DNA of 64,000 nt from Apodospora peruviana (lineage: Eukaryota > Ascomycota > Sordariomycetes > Sordariales > Lasiosphaeriaceae), in assembly GCA_033439685.1 (NCBI GenBank), contig JAUEDM010000001.1:7564001-7628000 (forward strand), given 5' to 3'. The translations under genes were made by a program, and so were the position numbers. Below, piece by piece: positions 1 through 12,381 of the stretch. The notes under the pieces are model-generated. The model had not been told where the DNA came from. It worked only from the letters and a program-made list of their open reading frames with translations, and did no database searches. Position 1 is the stretch's first letter. Each line of letters begins with the position of its first letter.

Positions 1-1941
1 GTGGCCGATACCTCTGCTCGAGGGACAGAGGAGGATCCATGGGCGGGACATATCGAGTCTGTCTTTGGTGGAATTTTCCTTTGTTTTTTTCTTCTGTGAT
101 TTGGGTATGGTGTGATATGATTTGAGTGGTCACTTGGGTCACTCTTAAGCTGAGGACTGAGGCAAATAGTATATGATGTGTGGGATATAGTTGGGTAAAT
201 AAACGTCTTCTTCCTAAACATGCATATAGCAAGAAATATACGGATCAAGTAAATTATCAACTTCAGTGTGAGAGCGAGCAGACAGTTGAGTCTCGAGTGG
301 GCATCGCTCCAGCTCAGGAATAATAAGTGAATAATCAAACACAATTGCCATCATCCATCTTCAACCCACAATAAGGAACATACTGTTAGCCCAAGCTACA
401 CTTATGATACTCACATACAAGCTACGTGTTGCCCATCGTCTCAAGTAGTAGAGTGGAATGATCGACGTCACTCCGGCCCGCAACGCACGCTAAGCGACGG
501 CAGCTGTGGGTTAAGATCCGAGGATTTGGGACTTACAGATCAAAGTCTGCGATCCCGCGTGTGCCAAGGCGGGATGCGGATCTCCCTACCTACCATACCC
601 TGCCTATTGAAGTCGGCCCCTGGCCTAACACTATGGTGGAAAATAAAGATTTACTGTTTTGAACTTTCGAACCCTCAGTTCGGTGCTCTCCTCTAACAGG
701 AGCTAAAAACGCCACCTGACTCCAAATTGGGAGCTCCCTAAACTAAATTCTAATAAACTTCTGACGAGGAGTGAAGCGGAGGCTATAAAGAGACATGCCA
801 GCGCCCAGAATTTCAGTCACCGGCATATAGAATCTCTGCTTCCTTTTCTCAACGGCTAACAGAAAACCAGCTCTGTCGTGAAGAAGCAAATACTGACTAA
901 GGAACGAAATTGCACACCTCGGAACACTGCCTTTCGATCTCTTATTTAAGATTGCCTCATCTGCCCAGTCCTTCGCAGATCACCATTCTCTCATTTTGGC
1001 ATCTCGACCTTGCTACAATTCCTTCTCGATATACCAAAATTCCATCATCCGTTCCGTGTTAATAAACTGAGATGGGGCCTGCGAACTACCGCAGACTGAT
1101 GGATGGACAGGATGTCAGTGGAAAACAGGTTGAGAGGTATTACGATACCAGAGAGCCAGCGGAGGAAACTTCTGGATGACTTTGCATGGCCCGCGTGATT
1201 ACAAGAGAGAATCATGGAAAGACGCCGCTACGGACAGACGCTCGGCGATCCGCTTTTGCTGCAGCATCTCCAAAGCTTGAATTCACACTACATTACTCAT
1301 CAGTCCTGACTCCTGAGTCCAGAAGCGCCTGTCTCTCACGTGGCTTTCGACCCGATGGCTCTTTTTTTGATCGCCACCCACCCATTGGATTGGAAACGCG
1401 TGAGCTTGTGTGCCATGTTCGTCTTGCTAGCTGCGCACGTACCTAGGTACGCTTCACAGCTTGAGCTTGCAGCTGGGTAAACATTAGCTCCCACGTGGGT
1501 TCCCATGGTTGTGTCATGTTTCAACTGACTACGTACCTTAGCTACCTACTCGTAAACCATGGCGAACCGCCCTTGTATCTGTTTCCTTTTTGCTCTACTA
1601 TCCGCAGTGTTCTTCCCTAGAGAGCCTAATATGGGAGGCAGACGTTCATCCGGTCGCCGTTTATGCGTGAATCTCTTAACTTTCGGTATTGTTTTTGTTA
1701 ACCCTTCCTGTTTTTCTCTCTACCTTAAGCACTACAGGCGGTGTCTTCTGTGCTGATTCCTTGCTGTGGCGTGAACCACGCCCGTATCAGTACCTGGTAA
1801 GTACCTAATGAATCATATATCCGTATCCATGGTATGCTTAGACATCACTACTGACTCGATTTTCTAGTATGCCCGGAAAAGACCGAGCCACCATCTGGAT
1901 ATCTTACGTATTATCTCGGATGTCTACGGGAAGGGGCCATC
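1..1941. other. Gene-poor left end
   Basis: No gene could be supported here. A reading frame is open from base 1 to a TGA at 97-99 on the + strand, with the hydrophilic stretch TEEDPWAGHIESVFGG. It could be the last codons of a gene cut by the window edge, but it is too short to judge. Bases 1440-1560 and 1790-1810 carry ACCTAGGT/TACCTTAGCTACCT-type motifs that recur between genes throughout the window. The last few hundred bases should hold the promoter and leader of the next gene. Confidence 0.4.
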
Positions 1942-4900
1942 ATGTCTCTACAAGACTCAAGCGATGACGCTATTCTTGTCGAGCACGAAACATCTGTCAT
2001 TGTTGTCGAACATGGAGACGATAGACCACAAATCCACTCACCGAGCGCCACAACAGAGTTTCCAGAGTCCGCGGACGACGAAGCTGCGGATGGCCATATG
2101 CAACAGTACAACCGCCCCAAGACATTTCGGAAGCTGTCAAACGCTTCTAGCATCATCAGCGAGATTTTTCACCATTCCGACACATGTGAGGACCGTATTC
2201 GCCGCAAGATCAAGAAGGCCAATGAGCGGGATAACGCAAAGGACCTGATCGAGTTTCTGCGCACGACATCCCCGCCACCACAGAACTACATGTCCGTGGC
2301 ATACAATATGGGCGAGAAGAGGGAGAAGAAGAAGCGGATTCCTATATGGGCAATCTGCGAGAGACTTAGAGCCAGAAAGGGGAAGAAAGTGGCGGCCAAG
2401 AATGCGCAGCCAACCACGCCGCCCCCGGCTTTGTTGATGCTGCCCGACTCGGCCGTGGCAGGACGTACAATCGGTGGGCACCGGTACATTGCCATCTCCA
2501 TCCCGGTGGAGCATGCGCATCTGGGACAACAGAAAGAAGTTGCTGTCGTCTCACGCATGAGGGAATCACAATCACACAGAAGCGGCCATCCCAGCCTGCC
2601 ACCTGCTTCCGAAGATACCGGGGACTCATCCGAGAGCCAGCTAACAAGCAAGCCTGAACCCGCGCGCCAACCAAGTGCTGCGGACCCCTTGGTCGGTCTG
2701 CACAGTGCAACTCCAGCTATTACTTCCCCTAAGCTGACCACACTCGATGAAGGCTTTGACGAATTCAGTGACTTCTCGGTAAAGGACGTCGGTAGACACT
2801 GCCCGGACGAGCGGACAGCCAGTACTGTCGGGTACGGTACCATGGACCTTCAACAGACCTCTGGGAAGGGGGTACTGCTCAAGCGCCGCCGCTCATGCTG
2901 GAGCTGGCCAGCGGTATCAAGTCACAATAGCACTCGAGAGCCTGTGAGGGCAAATATACATACTTACCCAGCCCCGCCCAGGCTTTCATCGTTCCGGACA
3001 AGGATAGGTGCCGCATATGATCTGGGAAGAGGACAGTCAGCCTTTATGTTTCCAGACATTGAGAAGGCGCTTACTTCTGAGATGAAGGCCCATAGGAAGA
3101 GCAGGCCGCCCAAGACGCCTCATCTTGAGCATATTGGTGAAGAGTCTGTCACCGGCCCTAGGATGTATGACGAAAACGATGGTGTCTCTGGTGACACAGG
3201 AGGACAACCTACCCAGTCATTAACAGCTGACCTACCTCCAGTCTCCCGGCTTCCACACGGCGTTGATCATCTGTACCATTCCCCAGACACGGCTGGAACC
3301 TCGTCCAGGAGCACGACGACGCCAGAAAAGGAAGAAGCCTTAAAATTCACACCAGTTATGACTGTGGCCGACGTCAAGCCGTCACTGTCGATGGAGTCAA
3401 TAAGGGGAGAAGAAGACGATGGGGACCTCACGCCTCGAGCATCTGTGCTACAACCAGCCTTGGTACCACCAGACGCAGACACGGATACGGGAGGGTCCCG
3501 AGAGGGCCGAGACTCGATAGCAACGCCGCCGCTGGGCAGCCTGTCCATCAAAAGGGATAGATCCCTCGAACTTCTGCTTGCCCGGCATCCGCATCTCAGG
3601 AACGTGACTGCCCCGGTTAGGGTGCAGTCCCCCTCGCGCTCGAGCACAGATCGCAGCCTGATTTCATCACCCCACGAGGAGATGGGTCGTGCCGTTCCGC
3701 GATCCGATTCCCACCGCGAATTAGCGCAACGGTATCAAGAGCTCCGTGAGACGCGAGACAAGGACATGAGTACCCTTCTCGACCGACTGGAGCAACTGGA
3801 GGGCAAAAGCGACTGGTGGCTCAACGCAGTGGCGCCCATGGTCGGGAATATGACGCGGAGTCTCAGTACGCGAGGAGGAGTGTATCATGATAAAGATTCT
3901 CTTCCAGAGCTGGTGGCTACTCGGCCGTCCTTTCCATGTGGCCGTAGAGCAGCAGCGGACTTTGCGATCGCATCAACAGCAGCGACTACGCCTCTGTCAA
4001 TCACCGCCACTGCATCTTCGACTGGCAACACAGACTATCTTAGCTGTCTGTCTGTCTCTGGCTCTGACCCCGGTCCTGGCTCTTCGTTCGATTCCCCGCC
4101 CGCCATGCTGTCGTCAGGCATGGCAGGCAACGAGCAGATTGGTGGTCGGCTGGGGCTGTTCTGCCAGCAGCAGAGCAACAGCTTTGAGTCGGTCGACAGC
4201 TATGGTAATGGGCAGCAGCCACATTTCTGCCAGGGCGGCGGGTGTTATGGATTTGGTCCGTCTGTGGCGGGAGGAGGTCGCTGCAATTTTTCCTACGGCT
4301 GCACTGGCAGCCGCCGCGGCAGCTTTAATAGTAACAGGAGCAGCGTGTATGAAAACAACAACATGAAGATGGAGTCGTTGACCTGGGATGACAATATTCG
4401 ACGTCTTGATGGCGATGGTAGTGACCCGTTGGCTGCGGCTTTAGCTGCAAGTACTACCACTACTGGACATGGCATGGGAGTTGCCGTTGACCGGCTGCCT
4501 TCGAGGCACGGCTTTTTGGTAGATGAATTTGGATTCGAGACCAGTGGTCCTGGTCTTCCTCTGCTTAATGTTACGACGCCTGTTGTGGATTGCCGAGACG
4601 CCGTGCAGCGGCGGCAGCCGTTGGCGATTCACAATGAAAAGGAGGAGGTCGTGGAGGAGGAGGATGATGATGATGTGGGGGGTGAAGGTGATATAACAAC
4701 GTCGTATACTGCTGATGACGGAGCGGTACCTTGCACTGGTCCGGACTGGTTACGAAGTGATTCTATCTCCCTGGGAGAAGGAGAAGAAGAAAGCGCGAAT
4801 AATGGTAATGATGATGGATATGGGAGTGACGAACACCGTGAAACGGAGTGGGATACGCTGGAACCACTTATGAGAGGACTGATGGAGACTACCAGGTTAG

Positions 4901-5025
4901 ACTTGGGCTTTGGTCGAACTATTGGATCGAGTCTGATGGATTTGGCTTCCCGGGAAGGAATAGAGAGACAGGCAAGTGAGAGCTGTGTGAATGGGAGAAA
5001 TGCTATGGTTGCAGAGCTCGAGTGA
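1942..5025 (+). CDS. Large disordered protein of unknown function
   Basis: This is a single-exon frame of 1027 codons. I do not recognise a family. The protein is rich in Ser, Thr, Pro, Gly and Asp and looks mostly disordered. Two stretches look more structured. Residues about 60-118 are basic and helical, running from TFRKLSNASSIISEIF towards RRKIKKANERDNAKDLIEFL. Residues about 590-635 are predicted coiled coil, including RYQELRETRDKDMSTLLDRL, followed by a Trp pair (SDWWLNAV). Residues 901-918 are an acidic run of Glu and Asp, and the central part (about 700-830) is rich in Gly, Ser and Gln. There is no signal peptide or membrane span. The frame is far longer than any shadow frame around it and its composition is protein-like, so I treat it as real. 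An additional short intron cannot be excluded. It converges on SEN1 downstream. Confidence 0.75.
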   Translation: MSLQDSSDDAILVEHETSVIVVEHGDDRPQIHSPSATTEFPESADDEAADGHMQQYNRPKTFRKLSNASSIISEIFHHSDTCEDRIRRKIKKANERDNAKDLIEFLRTTSPPPQNYMSVAYNMGEKREKKKRIPIWAICERLRARKGKKVAAKNAQPTTPPPALLMLPDSAVAGRTIGGHRYIAISIPVEHAHLGQQKEVAVVSRMRESQSHRSGHPSLPPASEDTGDSSESQLTSKPEPARQPSAADPLVGLHSATPAITSPKLTTLDEGFDEFSDFSVKDVGRHCPDERTASTVGYGTMDLQQTSGKGVLLKRRRSCWSWPAVSSHNSTREPVRANIHTYPAPPRLSSFRTRIGAAYDLGRGQSAFMFPDIEKALTSEMKAHRKSRPPKTPHLEHIGEESVTGPRMYDENDGVSGDTGGQPTQSLTADLPPVSRLPHGVDHLYHSPDTAGTSSRSTTTPEKEEALKFTPVMTVADVKPSLSMESIRGEEDDGDLTPRASVLQPALVPPDADTDTGGSREGRDSIATPPLGSLSIKRDRSLELLLARHPHLRNVTAPVRVQSPSRSSTDRSLISSPHEEMGRAVPRSDSHRELAQRYQELRETRDKDMSTLLDRLEQLEGKSDWWLNAVAPMVGNMTRSLSTRGGVYHDKDSLPELVATRPSFPCGRRAAADFAIASTAATTPLSITATASSTGNTDYLSCLSVSGSDPGPGSSFDSPPAMLSSGMAGNEQIGGRLGLFCQQQSNSFESVDSYGNGQQPHFCQGGGCYGFGPSVAGGGRCNFSYGCTGSRRGSFNSNRSSVYENNNMKMESLTWDDNIRRLDGDGSDPLAAALAASTTTTGHGMGVAVDRLPSRHGFLVDEFGFETSGPGLPLLNVTTPVVDCRDAVQRRQPLAIHNEKEEVVEEEDDDDVGGEGDITTSYTADDGAVPCTGPDWLRSDSISLGEGEEESANNGNDDGYGSDEHRETEWDTLEPLMRGLMETTRLDLGFGRTIGSSLMDLASREGIERQASESCVNGRNAMVAELE

Positions 5026-5940
5026 GAATTACTTCTCGCCTGTCTGGAAGCATCAAGTTATTTGGTTCATATTATCCGATTATATCTTGAATGCGGCTTT
5101 GAAAGGGTCTTAGTACGCAAACTTAACTCCAAAATCGGCGACCCACGCGTCTAGATTTGGAGTCATGACCTCCAGAAATTGAGGTGAATTTGTAGGAAAC
5201 TCATACTTGGTGTGTAATTTCGAAACTTCACCTGGCCTTGCTGTGTGCCGTGGCAACATAGATCGCCACTCCATGTCGGTGCCAGCCAACCTCGTTGCCA
5301 CTATCATCACGACACCTCAGGTGGGACACCCTGAAGCTACGGTACAGGAAGATAAATCGATATCTCGAGATGAAAAGAAGTGGAAAGCGAGCATGTCGCA
5401 TTTTCTACCACCATTCTCTTCCTCGGCACTACTTGGTGGCTTTCCCGCATTCTCGCGTCATTATCCTCCGGTCCTGGCAGGCAGACATGCTCCTAGGAGC
5501 TTTAGCCTGGAGGTTAAGATCTGAGAAGGACGCAATCCGATGTCCTGGAGGTTAAAACCTGAGAAGAACGCGATCCGATGTGCGTACTACCGGTAGTATC
5601 AAAAGCTGACCGGTTTCTGAAAACGAAACCAGCCCAGCCGGACGGAACTGCACTGTCCGTCGCCCTCCCTCTACGGGCCATTGTCATCCCTGGATGGATC
5701 AACATCAAGATTACCAACCACCACCCATCATACGACGATTTCCTCCATCGCGTCTAAATAAGACTAAAGATAGGAATGCCGTGCTATGCATAACTGTATC
5801 TTTTGAAAGAAAGCATGCCTTTCCCTCCTTACCGACGCCATAGAAAGAAAAATCCCAGTAGTTTTGTTTGGACCTATATTTTCGATACAGTTCCTCCCCA
5901 ACTCCCTTTTTTTTCCTCTTGCTCACGTCCTTTACCAGGC
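5026..5940. other. Convergent intergenic region
   Basis: This is the space between the 3' ends of the unknown gene (+) and SEN1 (-). It contains the 38-bp tandem duplication at 5506-5581 and otherwise nothing I can name. Short frames on both strands lack family features. Confidence 0.5.
5506..5581. repeat. 38-bp tandem duplication
   Basis: Two head-to-tail copies (5506-5543 and 5544-5581) both begin CCTGGAGGTTAA and end ATCCGATGT. They differ at four positions, all of them transitions (G/A, T/C, G/A, A/G). Confidence 0.9.
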
Positions 5941-8900
5941 TCACCGTTTCCCAGGTTTACGTCTAATAAATGGATCTGCACCACTTGGCTTTTTCTTTGG
6001 CGGCTGTACGATCGGTCGTCCCTGACCCTGTAAATCCCCGATTATGTCAGTTACCAAACTATCCAAGGTCAAGAATTCCTATTTACTTACCCTCTGTCCA
6101 CCTCCTTGTTCCCTACCACCGCCACTTGGTCTAGCAGATGGTTGAGGTGGCTGCGGTTGCTGTTGAGATGGAGGTGCCCTTGTAGGGGGCGCCAGACCCA
6201 GCACCTCCATCGCGGAAGGATCTGTCGGTGGCGGCGGTGGCTTATACGACTTCGGACCCCGCGGGGCCTTCAGAAGTGACGACTGCTGCGGATTCTGCTG
6301 ATGTGCCTAGTGAGTCGGTTCCGTTAGAAGCTATAATTTGTTCTGTAATTTGAAACTGGCTATGTTTACTGTTAGTCGGTGAATCGTTTTGAACTTAACA
6401 TACTTTTTTGACGCTGGGTTTGTCGCTGTCGTTGTTGTCCTCTCGGCTTCTCTTCTTTGCACTAGAAGGTTGGATTACGGGGAGCCCTGCACCGCGCCGG
6501 GGAAGGGTAGTAGCCTCCCCCCTCTCGTTGAATCCGCCTGCGCTCGAACCTCGATTCTGTAGTGCTGGCGGCGCCATCATCGCTGGAGTCTCCTGGAGTC
6601 TCGAATCAGGTAGTGGGTTGCTCGGTACAGCATTCGGCCTTTGTGCCGGAGGTTGCTGTGGCATTACGTCGTCGACATCAACCATTTCCACATCGTTGAG
6701 CTCCATGAATTCCCGAGGCGTAGAGGCAGCCGATGAGCCCCACGGCGAGGACGCCCCGCTGATGTTGTTGCCGAAAGACGCCAGAGTGCCGGATGGCAGT
6801 TTGGCACCTGGCTGGCTCAACAATGACATGATATTTCCGCTGGTGTACCTGTCACGTTTCCGAGCGTCATCAATAAGCTTGGCCCAGAATTCACCCTGTA
6901 CCAAAGCACGAGAGTCTCCGAGAATCCACAGCGACGACTTCGCACGCGTGAGACCAACGTTCATACGGCGGATATCCGTCATAAAACCAATACCTCCTGT
7001 GGGACTGGCTCGAACACATGAAAAAATGATAATCTCACACTCTCGACCCTGAAACGCGTCTGTGGTGTTGAATTCAATCTCTTCCTTGATGCCTTCGCCG
7101 TACTTGTCCGTAAACCGCTGCCGGAGTCGGAAGAGCTGGGCTTTGTAAGGTGTGATGATGCCAATCTTTCCTTTCAGATTGATCCCTTGGTAGTCCGTTT
7201 TAAAACGCCGATACAGCTGCATCGCGACTTGCAGCTCTTCTTCATTGACGAGAGACTGGTTTTTGGGGCCACGCGACTGTGAACCCTTGACATCAAAGAA
7301 CCGATAGGGTCCAAGCAGGGAGCTCTGATGCCACGGCTGTAGACGGAGCTTGGCCATATCGACACCGTCCTGGAGCAGCCCTTCGTAAAACTCTTTGCTT
7401 GGGAATAGACTGATCTCCGGGTGCATACGATATTGCTGGTCTAGCAGATGCACCTCCCTAGCATGGTTCTTCTGCATTCTGACGAACAAGCTCTGATCAT
7501 ATCCATATCTAGCAGCTGACTGGGACAGCACTGTGGGTGGCAGCTGTTTAGGATCTCCAACGAGAATGCACTTGGAGCAGCCGTATTTCAGGGGAATGAG
7601 GGCACTCAGTTCGACGCACTGAGCTGCCTCGTCAATAATGACCGTCTCAAACTCAACGTTCAGATTCTTGAACATCTCGTGTCCACTACCACTCAATGTC
7701 GCGCACAAAACCTGGGCTTTGTCGAGGATTTCTTGCTGGACTTGTCGACGCTTGATTTCTGCCTCGCGCTGATAGGTATTACCGCTGTTGTTGTCGGCAT
7801 CGATCCTCGCACCAATGTGAGCCTGGCGGCGCTTCAGTTCGTCAAATTCCCGTTGCAGTTTCATATAGTATGCTCGATCCTCGCCTGCTCGCGCTGCTTC
7901 AAGGAGAGGCCGCAGGCCATTGACCATCATCTTGAGCTCACCAGCCTCCTTGTGCATCTTTTCACGATCGCTAACGCTGCTATTCTTGTCCGCCCCGTTC
8001 ACCTTAGCCTTGACCAGCTCGTCAAGGGTGACCTCTTTGACAGCAGCGTTGATGGCGTCGCTGCGGCCAAGACGCAAGACGTTGATCTTATGAAATGACC
8101 CATTCATCGTTTTGACGCCTGCCATAAGTCGTAGCACTAACTCATCGACGGCAGCATTGCTGGGAGCGCAAACAAGCAGCTTCTTCGTGGTGCCTGTGCC
8201 TGTTGACGAAGGTAACCCTGGGCGACTGATGGCCACTGCACTACTCGAAGACGTTTTGAGAACCCCGGTGAGGAGACAGCCAACCATGGCAACAATCGTT
8301 TTGGTTTTGCCCGTGCCCGGTGGACCCTGAACCAAGGTGAAGCCGTCATTCTCTTTAGCATTGAGTATCGCTCGTGCCTGTCCCCTGTTGAGCTGATAAT
8401 TACTCATCACCCCTTCAATAGCCCCATCACCAAAGTTGAGCATCGGGGAAGGCGCGGCTTTCAGCACTTCGTCCATGAGATCGTAGTACTGTAAGCTCTC
8501 CAATGCCGCGTACTCTCGCTCGATTGTGGTCATGTTGGTGATTTTGACGACGTTGAACTCGGAACCGGGAAGAAGCACCGATAAGATCGGATTGGCCCTC
8601 GCGCTGAGACGATACACGACCTCGACCGTGTCCTTTTTGTAAGCTGTCTTGGTAATGCGCGCAAGGCAGTGGTTCTCTCCTGGTTCGTTCAATGGGTCTT
8701 CACCCTTGGAAATAATGACAATATCTCCCTCGGAGAGGCCACGGTCCTTACTAACCGGAGCAGGGAGCGAAGCGGTGATCTCCATAAACTTGTCGATATT
8801 CATGCGGCTGAGAACCTTAATTCCGAACGGTTTCGATGTAGCCTCGTCTTTTGCGGTTACAAACGAGCGCCAGGCTTCGTTGATAAGGAGAGGGAAAAAG

Positions 8901-11900
8901 GCCTGTTTGTAGCTCTTTGGGTCCATGTACGAATCCGCGACGGCCTCACAGCGAAAGCCGTTCGGAGGATCATTGCCCTCGTGAAAGATGTCCCACTCGA
9001 GAATCGCTTGATGTAGCACATCCATAGGCGGGATCAGTCGGGCACGCATGTCCTTTGCTGACCTTTGCAGCTTCTGCTTCTTCACAGGCCCTCGCTTCTT
9101 CTCGGCCATTAGACGCAGCTGCCGACGCAGAGCTTCGTCCATATTCCTCAACCCTGCCGCGCCATACTTCTTGATGAGTTGGTCGTCGTCCGACTCGTCG
9201 TCATCTTCTTCTTCAGAAGAAGAACCAACCATCATCTCATCCTTTGCTGCCGGGGTATACTCTTTGCCCCGAACGCCAGCAATGCCCTGTAGACCAGAGC
9301 CTTCTCCCGGGACAAGCTTTGTCGGGGCACGTAGAGCCTTCGCTCTGGCAATTGCCTCGGCATTTCGCTTTGTGATCTCTGCTTTTTCCTTAGCCCTCTT
9401 TTCCTTGAGGGAAGCCTGGTTTGCCAGGATAGCCTTCTGGTCTAGTTTCGGAGCCGGCGCTGACTTTAGGGCCTCGAGAGCAGACCTCCGCTTGTCCGCC
9501 TTTTCGAAGTTGGGGGTGATCTCAGAGATGTGATCCTTAACAGAGTCATAAGAGACAGTGCCAGCCTTGAAGAAGTCAAGCCTGCTTTGTTTCTTGGCCC
9601 TCTCCTTCTCCCTCTCCTCTTTCACGTCAAGCCTAGTCCCGATGAACTGCTTCTCGATCTCGGCGTCCTCCCCGAGCGCCTTGAGCAGTTCAATGCGCTG
9701 CTCGTTTGTCAAGTTGGTCTTCTGAACGTATTCAAGTCTTCGTTCCACGGTGATCTTGTTTTTCGCCATGTTGTGTAAGGCGGCTATAGTCTTCTGCGGT
9801 AGGATCATGTCGTTCTCCTTGAGTCGAGCAAGGAGCTTCTTTATGATATCGATGATGCCCTGAATCAAGTACTTGTCACGAAGCTGCAGCATGTCGACCA
9901 GGCCGAAAGAGTTCATGTTCGGAGGTCTCAAAACAGCCTTCATAGCTTCCGTCGTGTCACCGTCGGGAAGCGCTTTAAGACTGCTGCTCAAAGCGGAAGC
10001 CATCAGACCGTCCTGGGCAAGCAATTTCTCTGCAAGTTCCATGACGTCTCGGCAGAAATCCTCCATGACCTTTTTATCGACTTTGACATGCCATTTCCGC
10101 ATCATCCTAAAAGAGTGGCCAACAACGTGCCATACAGTCTCCCACCAGCGCTTGACAACAAGACGCTCCTCAGGCGCAAGGGTCTTGAGCCTCAACTGGC
10201 CTACGGAAGGGTCACACAGACCATTCAGAATGAATTCACTGCATTTAAGGGTGGGGATCATATGCGTCCAAGGACAATTGGAGTCCTTCGCGTTGGCGAT
10301 GCTGTTTACGGCGCTGCAGAAGGCGTCCAAAAAGGGAATCATATACGCCTCCAGCATCTTGTTTACGGCTTCCGAGGGCTGGATCTCGCCGGTAATGGCC
10401 TTGACTAATTCAAACCCTCCTTCTCGGATAGGTTCTTCTCCATGGATCAGAGAGGCCACAATAGAATGAATGGTCTGGCTCTGTGGTTCTGAGCAGAACA
10501 TGTCTAGGTCGGCGGGGTTGAAGTCAGTCAAGCGACCAAGCACCTTGCCGATCGCTGCGGTTTGTTGTTGGTACCGGTGATTAAACCTCTCTTGCTCGCT
10601 TTTGAGCTTCTCTTTTCGATTCGGGATAAACTGCTCAAGATTGCTGAGAGGCATGGTGGCCATCAACATGGATTTGGCAAGATCGACCTGCCCGACCCAG
10701 AGCAGCTCGAGGAAAGCTTCCCAAAGAGCACCTGAATCTCGGTTCACAGCTTGCTGGACTGGCATATCGTTAGCAAGAGCGTTCCATTCGGTGGACGTCG
10801 CCTTAGAATCCAACGCCAAGGCAGACTGAATAATAGTCATGGCGACCCGAGAGCGACCAATATTGTGAAGATCTCCAGATTTTAGTTCAGCAGAGTCGAT
10901 GATGACCTGTTTGTACTGGACTACTCGATTGAGTAGTTGATTGACCATGATGAGAGAAGTTCCCGTATCGAACTGAAGCTGATGAAGAAAGCCTTCCAGG
11001 GATTCGCTAAGGGCGGCCAATCCTGCAAGAATGCAAGTCGCTCGAGCTTCCTTTGTCGAACTCGGGTCAACACCGAAGGTTTCGAACAAATGCCTTAGCA
11101 GAGACTCGCACGCATCTGACCTGCGAGTAAGTGGAAGGGAACGAATCAAGGCCCTCATCCACGCTGCCAAAGCTGGCACTTCTGTGTTTCCTTCCTTGAC
11201 CATAGACTCTGAAAGTAAGGATCTATCGAGATATGGCCGAAATGCTGGACTCTTGACGATCTCCTCTACCAGCTGGCTAGGCGTGACCTGGTCATATGCA
11301 GCCCAGAACGCCTTTGGAGATTTCTCCATGAGCGCCAGAAGGCCTTTCAAGACCTGGACGAGTGCCGCATCCACATGAGTGCCCATATGCTCAAGAGCGA
11401 GATAATATACGCTCGGGGTCACCTCCATTGCCCGAAGGGAATCGAGGATACGCTGTTCACTCAGCCCTCGCAGCAATGGAAGGAAGCCCCGCCAGAATCG
11501 GCTGATGTTCTCAGGGGTGGGCGAACCCTTGCTATAAGATGAATTGAGAATCGCAGTAGTAAGCTCAGGCGCAACGGCCCAGTCCCAATCCTCCTCAGTG
11601 AGAGAAACGGGATCAAGTCTCCCCCACGCAGTCTCGGCGAACTTCTTGTGATATGGGTTGTCGTCGAAGAGGAACAGGACCATTGAGGGAACAAGGCTTC
11701 CCCTCATCTTAAGCGGTTTCTTCTTCTGCGTATTCTCGAAGACATAGTCGAAGTCATCGCAGTTAGTCTGGTGGAGGTAAGGCCTGCAACACAACGCTTC
11801 CAACAGCGCCAAGACAGCTGACATATCGTGTTCGACAAGCTTGGAACACCCAATGGGCCCAAACTCTTGGAGAATAGCTCGTCCACTTCTGAGACCCTCA

Positions 11901-12381
11901 TTTATACGCTTTGTGTCGAACTCATTTAGCACTTGTCGCAGCTCGTCTGCCGAATCGCCACCAATGTCCCTATCCTCACGGTTAGCAAGAGACTTTATGG
12001 TCACTCCTTATCAACGTACGTTGCCAACCTCTCCAGGAAAGGTGTGCGGGACTTGTGCCAATCTCTGACGCATCGGTCGCAGCTTTTCAAAAAGTGTTCA
12101 ACGCGCTGTGTCCATTCATCTAACCAGGTGCTTGCTTGCTCCCGAGGAATCCACAGCAGGAGAGAGAGATTGTAGGCAGTGACATGGCGGTGCTCTCGTT
12201 CTGCGATACGCTTTTGCTTTTCCTCGGCAGTAGCTCCGTCCTCGTCATCCACATCGGGGGTATCGTAGTCCGTAACGTCGTCATCGTCGGTTTTGGGGCA
12301 AAAGAAGTGCGCCTTAGGGTCGAGCTCTTCGAACTGGTTGTGCAGCTGCAGTATGGCTTCTAGGAGGCCGTCCGGAATCAT
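5941..12381 (-). CDS. SEN1: Sen1-type superfamily 1B RNA/DNA helicase
   Basis: Sen1 unwinds RNA:DNA hybrids, ends transcription of short non-coding RNAs with the Nrd1/Nab3-type machinery, and acts in the nucleus. Exons in coding order are 12020-12381, 6404-11969, 6091-6306 and 5941-6027, giving 2076 residues, close to the usual length of filamentous-fungal Sen1. The N-terminal half is the helical Sen1_N region. The helicase core carries Walker A GPPGTGKT (near residue 1335), motif II DEAAQC (near 1565), GDPKQLPPT, QYRMHPEI, GIITPYKAQ, DAFQGRE and NVGLTRAK, which together mark the Upf1/Sen1 class. The last two exons encode a Pro/Gln-rich tail ending in a basic DPFIRRKPGKR, a typical Sen1 end and probable nuclear signal. 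The first intron is only 50 nt (11970-12019) and has a CTAAC branch site. I chose the start at 12381 because it lies just before the conserved segment containing HFFCPK. An upstream coding exon is possible but not needed. Confidence 0.93.

Noticed and set aside
660..720. Possible tRNA-like segment (TTCGAAC context)
   Set aside because: No acceptor stem or anticodon arm can be folded around it. I found no supportable tRNA or 5S rRNA gene anywhere in the window.
6408..11378. Many open frames on the + strand inside SEN1
   Set aside because: They are mirror frames of the long SEN1 exon. Their translations show no domain and no plausible start context.
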